64,000 bases of DNA from Phytophthora hibernalis (taxonomy: Eukaryota > Oomycota > Peronosporomycetes > Peronosporales > Peronosporaceae), in the NCBI GenBank assembly GCA_012656075.1, contig JAAKBF010000071.1, forward strand, positions 1 through 64,000. The letters are read 5' to 3'. The notes below the pieces were generated by a model. That model was not told the origin of the DNA, did not search any database, and saw only the letters and a program-made list of their open reading frames with translations. Positions 11,988 through 23,461 of the stretch are shown in pieces. A program made the translations under genes and the position numbers. Position 1 is the stretch's first letter, and every line of letters begins with the position of its first letter.

Positions 11988-13601
11988 TGACAAGAGAGTG
12001 AGTGCAAATTTCTTCTGGAGTCACCCAGTGAATTCTGATCTGGGACAATCCTGATATTCGATTGGCTATTGAAAATTTACCGGTACTGGCTATGCGCCTT
12101 GCCCAAGTGCGACATGGAATTCGGCTGTGTTCCGCGGAGCGGATGCGGCCAGGCTTTAAGATGGGCCCTTTAGATTTGGAAGACTGCGGTCAGGGTCGGA
12201 AACCCTGAACGCAGATATATGTCCGAATCGCTCCCGCCCTTAAGCGGGTTAACCTAATCTGGGGTTGAAAACGCCCATGCAAACGTATTGTATGTGGTGT
12301 CCCGCCTCGCCTAAAGTCTGAATGCACACATATCCGTGTACCCGGAACTCGCCGTGTCCACAAGTACCGAGTGAAGCAGAAAACCAAGAAAAGAATAGCG
12401 TATGAAGCCTCTACAGTGAGTGTACCTTTGGTCGCAAGACCTTGGATGCACTTTAGTGCCTGGACGCAGATCGTCCCTGAACGCAGATACCTGAGCGTGC
12501 AAATTATTATGTGCGCCCAAGGTCACCTTGCTCTGTGAGGCCGTACACATCGGTTTCAAGTTATATCCAGGTTCAAGAACCCTGAGTGTAGGTGGAAAAC
12601 ACCTGCGTTCAGGATATCAAGAATCCAGCAAACACAAAGACATGGCCCTTGAAGATGATAAGATCAACCAACAAAGTGTCAACGTCAACATCCAGTATAA
12701 TCAAATCAAGTCAAAGCAGAAGATCGCAATGAAGGAACACAGAAGAACACGGAAGAACATCGAAGAACGAAGACAAACAAGATACCATTTACGAATAGCT
12801 AGTGATAGGCTAGCAAAGATAACAATCATAGTTCGTTTACCCCATACTACACAAGTCGCTCAAAGAAGGGCTTTCGACAAGCGAGAAATGGGTCCGCTGA
12901 TCAGTTAAAGACGGTTCGGTGCGGGGCTCCTAAAATATTCAAGGCCAGTTGTGAAGGGATCATTCACGTAGGTGTTTGACGTGATCCTTGCATTCCATTT
13001 TCTAGTTGATCCCGCTGCGTGTACGGTAAGAGCGGTGTTTCATTTCATATTGACAAGACCTTCTTGGGTGATCAGTAGCAGTCATCCCCAGGAATATTTG
13101 ATAGACTGCGTTTAAGGTTGGATTGTATTTGTGTGTGTTATTTCCTCATCTGAGGGTGGTGGGCGTGTGAAAGGGCTTCAGGGTTGACCAGTACCCTGAA
13201 CGCAGCCTTAGTTGACTGACGCTCAGACCCACCGCTCAAGGGTCTATAAGAATAAGTAGCGGCTGTTTATTGTATATAACTCTGTATTTGTATTGGTTAT
13301 CTGAACGTGGTGTTTTTCTGGGTTCTCGGATCCGGATTCAGACATTGGAGAAGTGCGTTCAAGAAGTGAACGTTACGCCCGACATTTTCAAGGTCTATTT
13401 GTATTGGACAACTCATTTGGTGGCAAATCCAGACTTCCCGAATTAACCGACGCCGATAGGGATTACACAAGGAGCCACGCCACTGTGAACCGCGGTTTCA
13501 AGGAACTGCGTTCAGGGTTCACACACCCAGGCTTAAGTTTCAGGGCTGAGTCTGGGCTACCGCTATACACTTGGGCGAGAAAGTTTCACTGACTTCGTCA
13601 C
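11988..13601. mobile_element. Unclassified 1.6-kb insertion within Gypsy pol
   Basis: Pol homology stops at HRW (TCGGTGG) and restarts with WHGPYRGKN (ATGGCATGG), so about 1.61 kb was inserted, with TGG on both sides. The ends are imperfectly inverted: GTGACAAGAGAGTGAGTG at the left, and GTGACGAAGTCAGTGAAA when the right end is read on the - strand. The inside is peppered with the phrase CCTGAACGCAG or its complement (near 12206, 12477, 12601, 13197 and 13508). One 126-codon open stretch (12528-12908) has no recognisable domain. It could be a non-autonomous DNA element or a solo LTR starting TG and ending CA. Confidence 0.5.
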
Positions 13602-14010
13602 AATGGCATGGCCCCTACAGAGGCAAGAACCGGGTCGACGAATTCGCGTACGATTTAAAATTACCAGACAGAAGCGGGTACAGATGTTGCCCATTGGTGC
13701 ACGTGTCCTGATGCAAAGCCGCGAACGAGTTCACAGACCGACCGAGAGTTCGGCTAGCACCCGAAGTAACCGAGGATACAAGATTGTATTTTGACGAAGA
13801 ACGGTTGCTGGAAGATAGTTGGCAACCAGACCGAGGGGTTGGCGAGTATGAGGTGAGCCATACTTGACGACCGACCCCGCAGTCAACGAGCACAATGCGG
13901 GCTGTCCGAGAGTTGAAAGTGAAGTCAGTCGGGTATGATGATCCCATCTGGGAACCAGCGCCGAATTTGTCGTGGGGAGGACTGCTCCGCGACTACCTGC
14001 GAGCTTAACG
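13602..14010 (+). pseudogene. Ty3/Gypsy pol remnant, integrase C-terminus and chromodomain
   Basis: Continuation of the pol at 8685-11987 after the insertion. It reads WHGPYRGKNRVDEFAYDLKL and PDRSGYR, then an acidic linker, then the chromodomain-like end near 13920-14005 (SVGYDDP.WEPAPNLSWGG). Frames are broken. It faces the minus-strand accessory ORF that ends near 14440. Confidence 0.8.
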
Positions 14011-14440
14011 TAGCGAGTGATGGTTACAATAGGTCCACGTCGCTGACGAGACCGAGTTGAGTGAGCAACAGAGGGTTGATACAGCCCGTAGTGACAGACG
14101 AACTTTACTACTGTATCAAATTGGGCGTCGCCGACAGTTAAGAGCAATTTCGCCTCGGACGGAGCTCGGTTGCAATGTTGGCTTGACGAGTGAACTAACC
14201 GCGGGCCAAGGCCGCTGGGACAGACGAAACTGCTACTGTATTGAATTTGTATATTTACATGTGAACGAATTCAAAATGGATTTGGATTAATGGAAATTGC
14301 GTGGTTTTTCGATCTACCGCTATGGACGACTACTGGCTTCGGACGGTGTGAAGGTAGCACGAGAAACGAACGAAGAATCAAGAAAACACCAGGCAGAGGG
14401 TTATATCTCAGCGGTTGAAGCAATGTTGGCTAGAACCGCC
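14011..14440. other. Spacer between convergent pol and accessory ORF
   Basis: No gene. On the - strand at about 14285-14240 it holds the phrase TTAATCCAAATCCA...GAATTCGTTCACATGTA. This corresponds to TTAATCCAAATCTACTTCGA...TTCGTTCACATCATATA in the spacers at 29.55 and 60.28 kb. The shared phrase places it in the same position of the same element family. Confidence 0.55.
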
Positions 14441-17400
14441 AAGTTAGATGCCGATGCAATCCTGGGTCATGTCTTCGTCCTTCTCCTCTTGGGCCGTTGA
14501 ACCTTGAGGAGACCCAACAGAGGCTTACGCAACCCATTGGGCTGCAGGGATCGATTCACCATCAGGCCGAATATCCCCTCCCCTTGAGGTATACCGTGAG
14601 GAACGAAGAAGAACACCGGTAGGGTGCACGGCGCGAAAGTGGAGTTGAACTGATGGCTCGACGATGCATCCACCCGACTGTTGCGTCAGAGCTGACGAGT
14701 ATTTCAAATTGCGAGCTCGCCGCACCAATCTCGGAGGTTGGAGCCCACTCGAGCACCTCAAACTGGTATACAAGATAAGTGGGATCCAGCAAAAACTAGG
14801 TCAGACACACACGGGGTTTGTTGGTGCGATCGATGCGCCACTCCCAACAACGATAAACCATCTAGTGACGCAAGCGGTCACCCCGAAGGTTGCGGTCCTT
14901 GTTGTATTCAACCCAGGCCGCCCAAAGAGCGATGACCGAGGGGTGACCACCACCGAGCCTCTGGTACGAACGCCGAAGGAACGCTTCGACCGCAGCCACA
15001 TGGACCCAGTGGAGCCTCTCCTACAACCCGAGATTGATATCTGCTTTCTTGGTCTTGTCGGAAGAAACGCCCTGGAACTGGTCCACATCTTAATCGCTAA
15101 CCCATTAGCACGAGTAGAGTACTTGGGGCCTGGAGGGTTCTGATCAAGACCGAAGCAGCAAAGAGTCTCAGGTAATTGCTGACGCACTTGCTGCCACGGA
15201 TGGACCGAGTTGGTCCAATCCTCAGAGCTTGGATCCCAGCCACCGAGCACAGAGACTCGACGCCCTTTACCAAGGGTGAAGTCAGGCTGGAGGTGTGCAT
15301 TTGACACCAAGCTTCTTGAGAACCGGTGCCGTGAAACCATGTGTCAAATACAGGTCCGCCATCAAAACAATCCGCTGAGACTCTGTGTCGGGTGCGGAGG
15401 ATACAGCAGGTGCGAAAGTGCTGGGGTCCGTGCCGGCCACAGTGGACGCCGAAGCGCCGACCAAGCCCCAGCAAGACACCCGCGAGAATGACTGACGGAG
15501 GCCGCCGAAATACCGGTACCACCCGCAGCCGAACTAGAAGAGTCGACGGAGCTGTGACAGGCGCGACCTAGGACACAGTCGGTGCTGTTTGGGCTCCCGA
15601 AGCGGTCGCCAGCACCTAGGTGACCGGTGTCACCGAAGCAGACACCGCCAGCACTCATCCGACGACACCGACGGCCCAGTGTACGGCTGCGACACCGGGG
15701 CAACCGACGCTCTCTGTCAGACCAGAATTGACTCCTTCGTCACGAACGAGACCGAAGGAGTCACGGCCGAGGCATCCTAGGGTGGTGCCGCCAGAGCGGA
15801 GGCGATCGAGATCTTACCCGGCGCAGCGGACTGCGCCGGAGCTCGGGAGACCTCGGACGACTGAGTCGAGCTGATGTTGAATTCGTCCGAAGCCGCCAGG
15901 GTCTCCAGTTCCCCATGGAGCGCAACTTGGTTATCACTGAAGTTCTGCGAGCAGGCCGGTCGTCGCGGCGAGGTGAGGACACACCTAGAATGGTCCATAC
16001 GCACAGGCGGAGCCTCGATGTCGACCTCATCCCCGACAATTCAACGACTCCAGTAGGAGTCCGAAGCACCCAGGCCTTAGGAGCATGTGTATGCGCAGTC
16101 GAACTCGAGGGCGATCCTTCCGGAGTACTGGGTAGGACGTAACCGCCGGAAAGAGAGGCGGCGATCCAAGCGGAGAGCTTGGTTGGAACAGAGCAGACCC
16201 CTCCCCCGACGCAGACGGTGCTGGAGATGCGCCAGCAGAGAATCCAGAAGTTCGTCCTTGAGATCGCGCCTATAAGTCGAGCGACAATTCGCCCAAGTGC
16301 TTATTGGCAAGAGCCGACCTCGGTGAGGTTGGTCGGCGTGACCTGCTGCTGGAGGCATTTGTGCCGGTTCTGCCGACGCTGTGAGGCAGACAAAGAGATC
16401 GGCACGTCGTCAGTCCTTAGTGGCATCGGCACCGGCGGTCGATGCCTTCGCTAGAGGCTGAGACTCCTTATCCAAGCCTGGAACGACTTGGTTGCTCTCC
16501 GCCCAACTCTCGGATGAAACACTGCGGCTGCGCTTCGAAGTAACGCTCGGTGGCGCCAGCCCAAGTTGTTCCCAGTCAGGCGAAACATGAACGAGGGTAG
16601 CAAGACAATGTTACAAGATGTGGCGCCGCCAGTCTGTGAAACCAGCAAGATTTACCAGCAGATGCAAGCACCAGGGTGTCGACATCGATGCCATGAATGG
16701 CCGACTGCCGACGCAGGATGAAGCTCGCACGCTTCAAGCTCGCGACCTGGGCCTCCTCCAAAGGTTGATCATGGGGTGAAACCGAACAAGCCGACGTTTA
16801 ATGGGATCATGCGAGCTCCGACCGATGCTTAGCCAATTGCTCGGAATAGGCGATGAGACGAGCCTTGAACCCTCTCGGTCTTGGTGGGTCAGCCTCTGAT
16901 CCGACGTCAACGAGGCTTCGGCGAATTTCACGTGAGCAGCTCCAGGCCGCCACGACTCTGTCGTGGTGAGCAATCGCAAAATTTGCCTGTCGCCGATGCT
17001 GCACCGCCTGCTCGTGGTCTCTGCGGAGATCATCCAGAGTATCATAGGCGCGGCTCTGTTCGCTGAAGATCTCGAATGTTTCTCGCTCCTGAGTCTCGGC
17101 CACATTCTGGTCCTCAGTGTCGCTGAACCAGACTTTGAGCCCACGAACCTCGTTACGGAGGTCGACGATCAGCTCGGCCTCGCCAGGGAGAAGCCATGAC
17201 AACGGACAAGATCTCATCGATAACCGCGGCGTTTTCCACGCGGCCGCCCAGTACGCTACCTATCCTCCCTGAGCGCAGGCGCGCCACACCAACGACGAGC
17301 TGGTCCAGGTGAAGGAGTCGTTGCTCGACTAGAGCTGGAATTAAGGGCTCGGCCGGGGCTGCGTACGACTGATCGCTACTAATGACATCGGTCTGGTAGT

Positions 17401-17775
17401 CGACCGAGGACAGGCGGATTACACTTGAACCCTGTGACCTGGAGGTCGACGCAGGAGCACCATCGATCAAGAAGGCCAGGACGGTCGAGTCCTCGGGCTA
17501 AGAAGGCAGCGTCACGGGAGACACACCACCTTGAGCACCACCGACGGCAGGCGGAACGTCTGCCAACTGCGCCGAGCCAATAGTAATGAAAGCGTCGGTC
17601 GGGGCATTAGCGGCCTCCTGAAGACAAACCCGAGGACGAAGAATAAGCACAAAGGTGTCAGAAGGTGTCGGAGGTGTACAGGAGAAGCAAAAGACAACGG
17701 ACCGTACCTCTCCGCCCGGGCGCAGAGCACAAAGTGCGGCAGCCGTGGCTTGGCTCAGAAAGCGCGAATGAGGAG
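14440..17775 (-). pseudogene. Gypsy accessory ORF, decayed full-length copy
   Basis: Read right to left, this follows the whole accessory protein in order. The N-terminus near 17772 reads APHSRFLSQATAAAL, against AHPSRLLDDATTAAF in the best copy, with the start ATG changed to AGG. The coiled coil lies near 17190-17080 (EAELIVDLRNEVRGL). The segment before the intron is near 16740-16640 (EAQVASLKRA...DVDTLVLASAG). The segment after it is near 16555-16440 and is open where the other copies have a stop (DKESQPLAK). The conserved C-terminal domain is at about 15400-14540 (FEVLEWAP, VHPWQQVRQQLPE). Frames change throughout. It converges with the + strand pol ending at 14010. No known family recognised. 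Confidence 0.75.
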
Positions 17776-17779
17776 CCCT

Positions 17780-18000
17780 GGGACGCAGTTGGAGACGCCG
17801 TGATACGCTATACTTGCGGGAGCTTGCGTCTAGTCGGAGGCTGTTGTGGCGTTGTGTTTTCGCCAGTTGCTGATATCCGAAGTTTCCTTTGGTGAAAGTA
17901 TGGGACAACGGCGCCCGTTTGTCCGATCTCATTCCCCGCTCGATAGTGACAGTGGAATGATAGTGACCGAGGTCTCGACTGGGTAAAATACAAGAGAGTG
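17780..18000 (+). repeat. Decayed Gypsy LTR end, inverted relative to the 24-kb LTR
   Basis: On the - strand the order is ...ACCTCGGTCACTATC..., GCGGGGAATG, CTGGCGAAAAC, then the accessory ORF start. This parallels CCTCGGTCACTAAAC, GCGGGGAATG and CTGGCGACCG before the ORF at 24415. It therefore corresponds to the LTR beside the accessory ORF of this older element, in opposite orientation. Confidence 0.5.
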
Positions 18001-19435
18001 ATTGCCGCGCCTAGCTGAGCGCCCTCACCTTGTGATCAGATTTTTACCCTAATCCACCCATCCGAGTTTAGATATCCGCCCGGTGTGTACTGTACACTTT
18101 CCTCTCCCCTCGCCACCCATTAATAAAACGGGGGTAGAAAGCAGCAGAGCAGTGACATGGCGCGCAATCTACGCACGAAAGCGACCAGAACCTAGTCATT
18201 CGTACGACATCCTCCGCCAACCAGCAACTAGGAATGAAGGAAGCGACACTTTGGACGTTGGTTCTAGTGCTAAAACGAACGAGGAGGGGATGGACGTGTA
18301 CAGCTTGAGATCTGCCGCGGATCCAATCAAAGCCGATCTGAGGGATCATCTTCTCGGAGAGATGCTGGCGGTTCAAGCGACGACTGCGATTTATTTTTAG
18401 CAACCCCGTCTACCAGATCCCAATGCGAATCCTGGAGAGCTGGAAGAATACTTGCAAGAGTATGAAAGAGAGAGTACCAGGTACGGAATGTATACATGGC
18501 GATGGAGAACAATATTGACAACTACTAACCCACGGTTGTGTAATATTTGTTATGTCTGCGCAGAGCTTCCGCGTCTGAACCAACGACTAGGTAGCCAACA
18601 GGAACGGGAAGATTCCATCTGTCGGGTCCAAAACACCATTGATTCCAGAGGAGTGGATTTATATGGGAGGACTTTCATTTGCGCGCGGGGAGTACAAGTC
18701 GCGTGGCATGGGTAAGTGAAAAGATTGCGCTGAAGTGTGAGGCACAGGCAATATTTGATTTCATTTGGTTTCAATTGGTTTCAACCCAGTTGGGCACAGT
18801 TGGGTTATAATTGGTCTATTTAGATTCAGTTGGGATGATTGGTTGTGTTGGGCTAACTGGGCGTGATTGCTCCCGTAGATCAATGCCTGTGCACAAGTGG
18901 TAGACCCCGTCGACCCGAAGTTCGCTTTGAGAATTTCATTTGCGCGTTTGGAGCACAATCATCCCGTGACGAAGCAAAATTGCGCATAAAGCATTCCGCG
19001 TTCGAACTTTCGAGTCGGTACTCGGCGTCCAGACTGACGGCTACAATTGCGTCTTACTCGCTTTCGAGATTTTTGCAGTGCAGAACCGTTAGACACTTGG
19101 ACAAGAAACTCTCCGGTGCATGCAATACCACTACCTCCGTATGTACATGTAGGTTGAACCAGACAGAGCTCCACATCAAACTTTCAATATATTTAGTTCT
19201 ATTTTTGTATTTGTCTATACAAGCTAACGCCGTGCTCAATTGTGATGTACTCAAGTACATGTAATGACGCTAATGAAATGCTGCGCGGTGATTGCAAGGT
19301 ATAATTCCACGTCTGACGAAATTGTTATGTTTTGCAATACCACACTTCGTTTCGCTCGGACGCTTTATACCCAATCGGACGCCGCCTTGCTAACGATCGG
19401 CAGCTGGCGACGGGACTAACTGACCGGTTCGTCTA
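18001..19435. other. Unassigned interval
   Basis: No gene recognised. A 105-codon open stretch at 18083-18400 continues after a stop as ELEEYLQEYERES..., and it may be an old coding fragment of unknown origin. Around 18760-18860 there is a run of GGTTTCAATTGG and CAGTTGGG phrases. At 19287-19343 is a block of about 55 bp that recurs at 26321-26373. Confidence 0.35.
19287..19343. repeat. Dispersed repeat block, copy a
   Basis: About 80% identical by eye to 26321-26373. Both start GTGATTGC and share CACGTCTGAC and TTTGCAATACCA. The other copy sits next to the hAT C-terminal coding remnant, so this may be an end of the same DNA-transposon family. Confidence 0.45.
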
Positions 19436-20640
19436 CTAGTTGTTTAGACGAGTTTGCCGCCGCTACGCGGCGGTGGGGCAAATTGTTTGTCCCAGCTAAG
19501 TGGCCGCCGCCTTCGCTTCGCTCAGGGGGCTAATGTTTACACCTGTGTAGACGTGAATTGAAGTATTATCAATGGTATGCATATGCGGTTGTGTCTTCCT
19601 CCCTACGTTGTGCTGAAAATCGGCCTGTACACGATGTTTGGGGTGTATGGTCCGTCCTCTTTCTCCTTGTCTGGATACTCGAGCAGTATATTAATCTTGG
19701 ATATCGCAGTGACCCGGGATAGCGCCACATACAGCTGGCCGTGTGAAAAGCATGGTGTCGCCAAGTAGAGTCCCAGGTTGAGCACCGTTTGTCCTTGGGC
19801 CTTGTTAATCGTCGTGGCAAACCCGGGTTGGACCGGGAACTGCTTGCGGCGCAGGCGGAATGGGAAGTCGCGAGCGTTGCCATCACGAATGAAGACTATC
19901 CTTGGAATCAGAACGGTCTGACCTTGAGGCTCGCCACTCATGATCGTTTCATGAATAACGTGGGGTTTGAGCTTCTTCACTCTAAGGGGTGTCCCGTTGC
20001 AGAGACCTAGGTCCGGGTTCAAGTTCCTGATTATCATAATCGGCTGGCCCCTCTTCAACACCAATCTTTGGGGCGGGATCCCTTGATGTCGATCGTGTTC
20101 AGAACCTCTGTCTCTAAGAAATTAGCCGCGACATCGTCCTGAACCGAGTCGACCGAGAGATACTCACACGCGTCTCCGTCCAAGTCGCCTCACTGCCTCG
20201 TTTATGCGGTGCACCATTGCGTTGGTTGTCGTCAAGATTGTTCGGTTCGCGAAGTATTCGTCAGTGGCGATGGTCTGGTCGTTCACGTCAGCGTACATGG
20301 TATCAATCATCCGTTTCATACCAATAGGTACAGCACCCGGCGCAATGTCTGCGTCGGCATCGAAGTCAGCGGGCGGTTTGTCGATCAACATGTCGCGCGG
20401 GCTTTTCATGAAGTTTGTCGATGAACATATCGCGCGGGCTTTTCATGAAGTTTGTCGATGAACATATCGCGCGGGCTTTTCATGAAGTTTGTCGATGAAC
20501 ATATCGCGCGGGATTTTCATGAAGTCCCCTCCGAGTGCCGGATTGACCTCATATCGACCTTCGCCTACCTGGAGAAGAAACTGAGAAAAGGTTGAAATTT
20601 CGTCAGCTGTACTTTCGTTGTCGGCAATAGTATGCGAAAC
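19436..20640 (-). mobile_element. Helitron remnant, PIF1 helicase C-terminal half and 3' end
   Basis: Two minus-strand frames give the C-terminal part of a Helitron PIF1-like helicase. The segment 20409-20164 has NRTILTTTNAMVHRINEAV. The segment 20064-19603 has NGTPLRV, then the motif V-type FATTINKAQGQT and motif VI-type GQLYVALSRV. Upstream, FSQFLLQVGEGRYEVNP can be read near 20590. On the - strand the element can end at CTAG (19439-19436), preceded by a GC-rich hairpin (CCGCCGC-GTA-GCGGCGG) and followed by T. This is the Helitron 3' terminus pattern. The Rep/HUH domain and the 5' part are absent; Gypsy sequence begins at about 20641. Confidence 0.75.
20377..20524. repeat. Four tandem copies of a 37-bp unit inside the Helitron helicase
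   Basis: Units start at 20377, 20414, 20451 and 20488. They read TTTGTCGAT(G/C)AACAT... and end TTTTCATGAAG, with one to three differences. The helicase codes for one such unit (MKSPRDMLIDK). A 37-bp expansion shifts the frame at each step and so inactivates the gene. Confidence 0.9.
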
Positions 20641-20737
20641 GGCTAAGCGTGTGTGAACTCCGAGACCACGGCCGACGTCTGGAAGTGCGGGGCATTAACC
20701 TAGGGGTGATGGAAACTCGCAGACGAACACTCGTTAA
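20641..20737 (+). pseudogene. Gypsy protease fragment, left piece
   Basis: Reads VCELRDHGRRLEVRGINLGV and METRRRTLV. This matches the region just after the aspartic protease active site of the 23-38 kb element (SDHGRSLEVR, METRRRALV). It is interrupted at the TTAA at 20734-20737 by the MITE and resumes after it. Confidence 0.8.
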
Positions 20738-21082
20738 CCCCCATTCACAGATGTATACAGGGTGGACATACCGAAAACGTCACATACATGCGGAACATAC
20801 ATGTTACCCCGCCCTTAAAATAGCACAGTCTATATGAGAAGGACACCTGCTGATGATTTGATTTCAGTAGAAAGTACAACCCTTTGTTTTCCCGTATACA
20901 TGTTTCTGAACCAAAAGGTCAAAATGACCCCAACATACACACCCTACGCATGCCTTCAATACTATACCTCGCAATTACTCCCCATATACAGTCTACTACA
21001 TAGAGGACAAAAACAGGCATGTATGCCATGTATACATGAAGCAAAACCAAATGTGTAGAATATGTGTACGGTGAATGGAGGG
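20738..21082. mobile_element. 345-bp MITE with TTAA target duplication
   Basis: Flanked by TTAA at 20734-20737 and 21083-21086. The ends are inverted: CCCCCATTCAC at the left and GTGAATGGAGGG at the right. Gypsy protease coding sequence stops at LV before it and continues KITLVG after it, which proves that it is an insertion. TTAA duplication and C-rich ends point to the piggyBac superfamily. No coding capacity. Confidence 0.85.
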
Positions 21083-21356
21083 TTAAGATCACCCTAGTTG
21101 GGAGCAAGTGTACAAGTGTGAGCTGTGTATCACGGACCACAGCGCGGGAGTGGATGTAGTACTGGGCACTGATTTCATGATCCCGGTCGGTGTTCTGTTG
21201 AATCTGTTCCATGGCACAGCGAGACTACCGGACGTGGATAATGGTTCCTCTGGTGAAGTTACAGAGTGCTGCGGAAGATGAACCGTATAACATGCAAGTA
21301 GTTGGAGGCCCGACCGAGGATTTGTCGATCTCTGGTTGAGAATGAGGAGCATTTAA
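21083..21356 (+). pseudogene. Gypsy protease fragment, right piece
   Basis: Continues the protease region: KITLVG, then after a frame change TDHSAGVDVVLGTDFMIPVG and LFHGTARLPD, as in the 34.8 kb region of the large element. It ends at the TTAA of the next element (21353-21356). Confidence 0.85.
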
Positions 21357-23461
21357 CCCCTGAAATCCGTTGCTAATTCTGTATCCTACCGAATAAGAAT
21401 AACATTTGTTTTAACTATAATTTGTATTGGCTAGAAAATCCCCTGTTTGAAGCCCTCTCGAAACATAGATGCGGCGTTGACCCTTGTTCTACAAAACTCT
21501 GTAGAAAAATGCGATTTTGCAGCAAAGACTCAACATTTGCAGAAACAATTGGCGAAAACTGGCATTGACTACATACGATCATGAAGGAGCCTCAATGATG
21601 CAGAAATCCTCAAACAGGACAACCCCTCGTAAACTCGTTGGGTGACTATCACAGGACGTGAAGCGTGGTTGCATGCCGGGGTCCGCGCGCAGAGAAAGAA
21701 TTTGCCCAGTTTCTTACTTGGAAGAGGGGAAAGGAACTGAGCAATCCGTCCTTCTGCGCAACCGCTTGTGTAAGTCCAAAGTGAAATGTGTATTTGAAAT
21801 TCAGTTACGGACTCTCACGAACTGCCCTCCTCCTCTTCCTGTTCTGAGTCTGTTCTCTTTATCTTACCGTAACGGAACCGAATCCGGTTTAGGTTTGGTG
21901 GCATGTTCTTGCCGTCATTCCAGACGTCGTGCCATATCTGAGCGCACGTGAGTGTATGGCCACTCTCCACGCGCCGAATCTGCCGACAGAGCGGCACACG
22001 ACCGCCAAAGTAGTAGCTATACGTTTTACAGAAATAGCTAGTTCCATACGACTTGCCGCTACTGGTACTGCCGACGTTTTGACTTCGTCTCGGACACGTA
22101 GTGGCTGGATGTGTTGACCAACGAGTGATCTCCTCGTGAAACGGGGCCCGAAACCAGGTCTTCGCCGTTTAAATACGTCTCTAGATTCACCTCAAGAAGT
22201 CCAAGCAGCTCCTGTGTAGAGGTCGCATGTACGCTGTGTGCGTGGTGGGCTCGTCTCCTTTTCGCTTCTTCGAGATGTTGTGGACTATCATCGCATTCAC
22301 GATAGCCAGCCTAAAATAGCTGCTTGTAGTATTTTTGAACGCGATGCACGTTTGGAGCGCGTACCGTTGTAGCCGTAGCTGATCGTGGAAGTCCACGCCA
22401 CTCATGCCACGAGCGTCGTCCACGACCAGCTGTGGGCAAGGTGTCACCGTGATCGTGCCGTGCCGTCCTTCTCTCTCCGATTCACTGTGGTGTGGTTCGT
22501 GCTGCACCCCGTGGCAATCAAGTTCACTGGCCTAGAGGCCATCCAGTCGAGAGCGACAAGGTACGGGTACCTCGTCGACTGTGCAATGCGATACTGACCA
22601 CGGGATATGGATTTCAGCCTCTTTTGCTTGTACCAGGACACCAACCGAGGCGAGCATTTCAGGCTGTGCCCCCGTTATAGAGACCCATGGTGTGCTGCTT
22701 GACCGAGAGCTGCACTGATGAATAGTAGTTGTCCGTCACGATAAGGCTCTTGTAAGGCTGGCCGCGCTCCAAACGACAGGAGTCGGTCCGACGTTCTTGC
22801 CTTTAGCTGCGTTGCTGCAGTACACTTCGCTTTATTCAGTCAGATACATAATACGAACAGTACCGGTTAGTGTATTCAGTATAAGACGGCACAGCATATT
22901 CTGGATAAGACGAATACGGCAAATTACATGGAACAGTAAGCGGTCTCTGCACAACAGGTGAGATAGAACTTGGTCCCCCATTTCGAAGGCTTGCCCTTCA
23001 TGTAGACATTCATGGGGTTGAAACGGTATCTATTGGGAACCATTCAATCGTCAAATAAGATGAACGCCGGAATGTCTTCTCAACAACTTGCAACAGCGGC
23101 CTGGTCTTGTATGCCTTATCGCCCACTGTTTCCGCGGCTTTGTTATGATAAAAGCGCAGGCACAGAGGGATAGCCTCGAAGCGAGCACGCTTGAGAGAAC
23201 GTGAGAATGTTCCTCTTGGTATGGCGTCATCCTCGACAGAGGACCAATGCATAGCCAATCCATCTTGAACAGGAGCGACGGCACGAGCAAAGAGAAGACC
23301 AATTACATGCACTATCTCACAAGGATTGATGGGCTTGAAGAGGCGAAGCGCTTCCTCATGATCATAAATCGCCGGAACTGACTTGCTGGTATTCTTTGCC
23401 TTGAACTTCAGCATCGCCTCGCTCGCTTCGCTGTCATGTCTGGGATGTTCTGGTACGGTAG
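21357..23461 (-). mobile_element. piggyBac-like element, truncated at its transposase N-terminus
   Basis: The left end is TTAA-CCCCTGAAATCC...TTCTGTATCCTACCG, close to the ends of the 49.7-51.6 kb element. Reading right to left, the transposase (DDE_Tnp_1_7 family) is recognisable in order. At 23370-23030 it reads HEEALRLFKPINPCEIVHV...AIPRGTFSRSL...KTRPLLQVVE. At 22640-22450 it reads STRYPYLVALDWMASRPV and GCSTNHTTVNRREKDG. At 22450-22190 it reads CPQLVVDDARGMSGVDFHDQL. At 21990-21815 is the Cys-containing tail (MPLCRQIRRV...IWHDVWNDGKNMPPN). Frames are broken between blocks. The N-terminus is missing where the Gypsy LTR begins at 23462, so the LTR element probably landed in this transposon or deleted its end. 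Confidence 0.85.

Noticed and set aside
15361..15874. Basic, Arg/Pro/Thr-rich + strand frames as nuclear proteins
   Set aside because: They lie opposite the decayed accessory ORF and mirror its Pro/Ser-rich codons.
20377..20524. Regular 37-bp repeats as a CRISPR array
   Set aside because: The units are contiguous, with no spacers, and lie inside a Helitron helicase in a eukaryotic genome.
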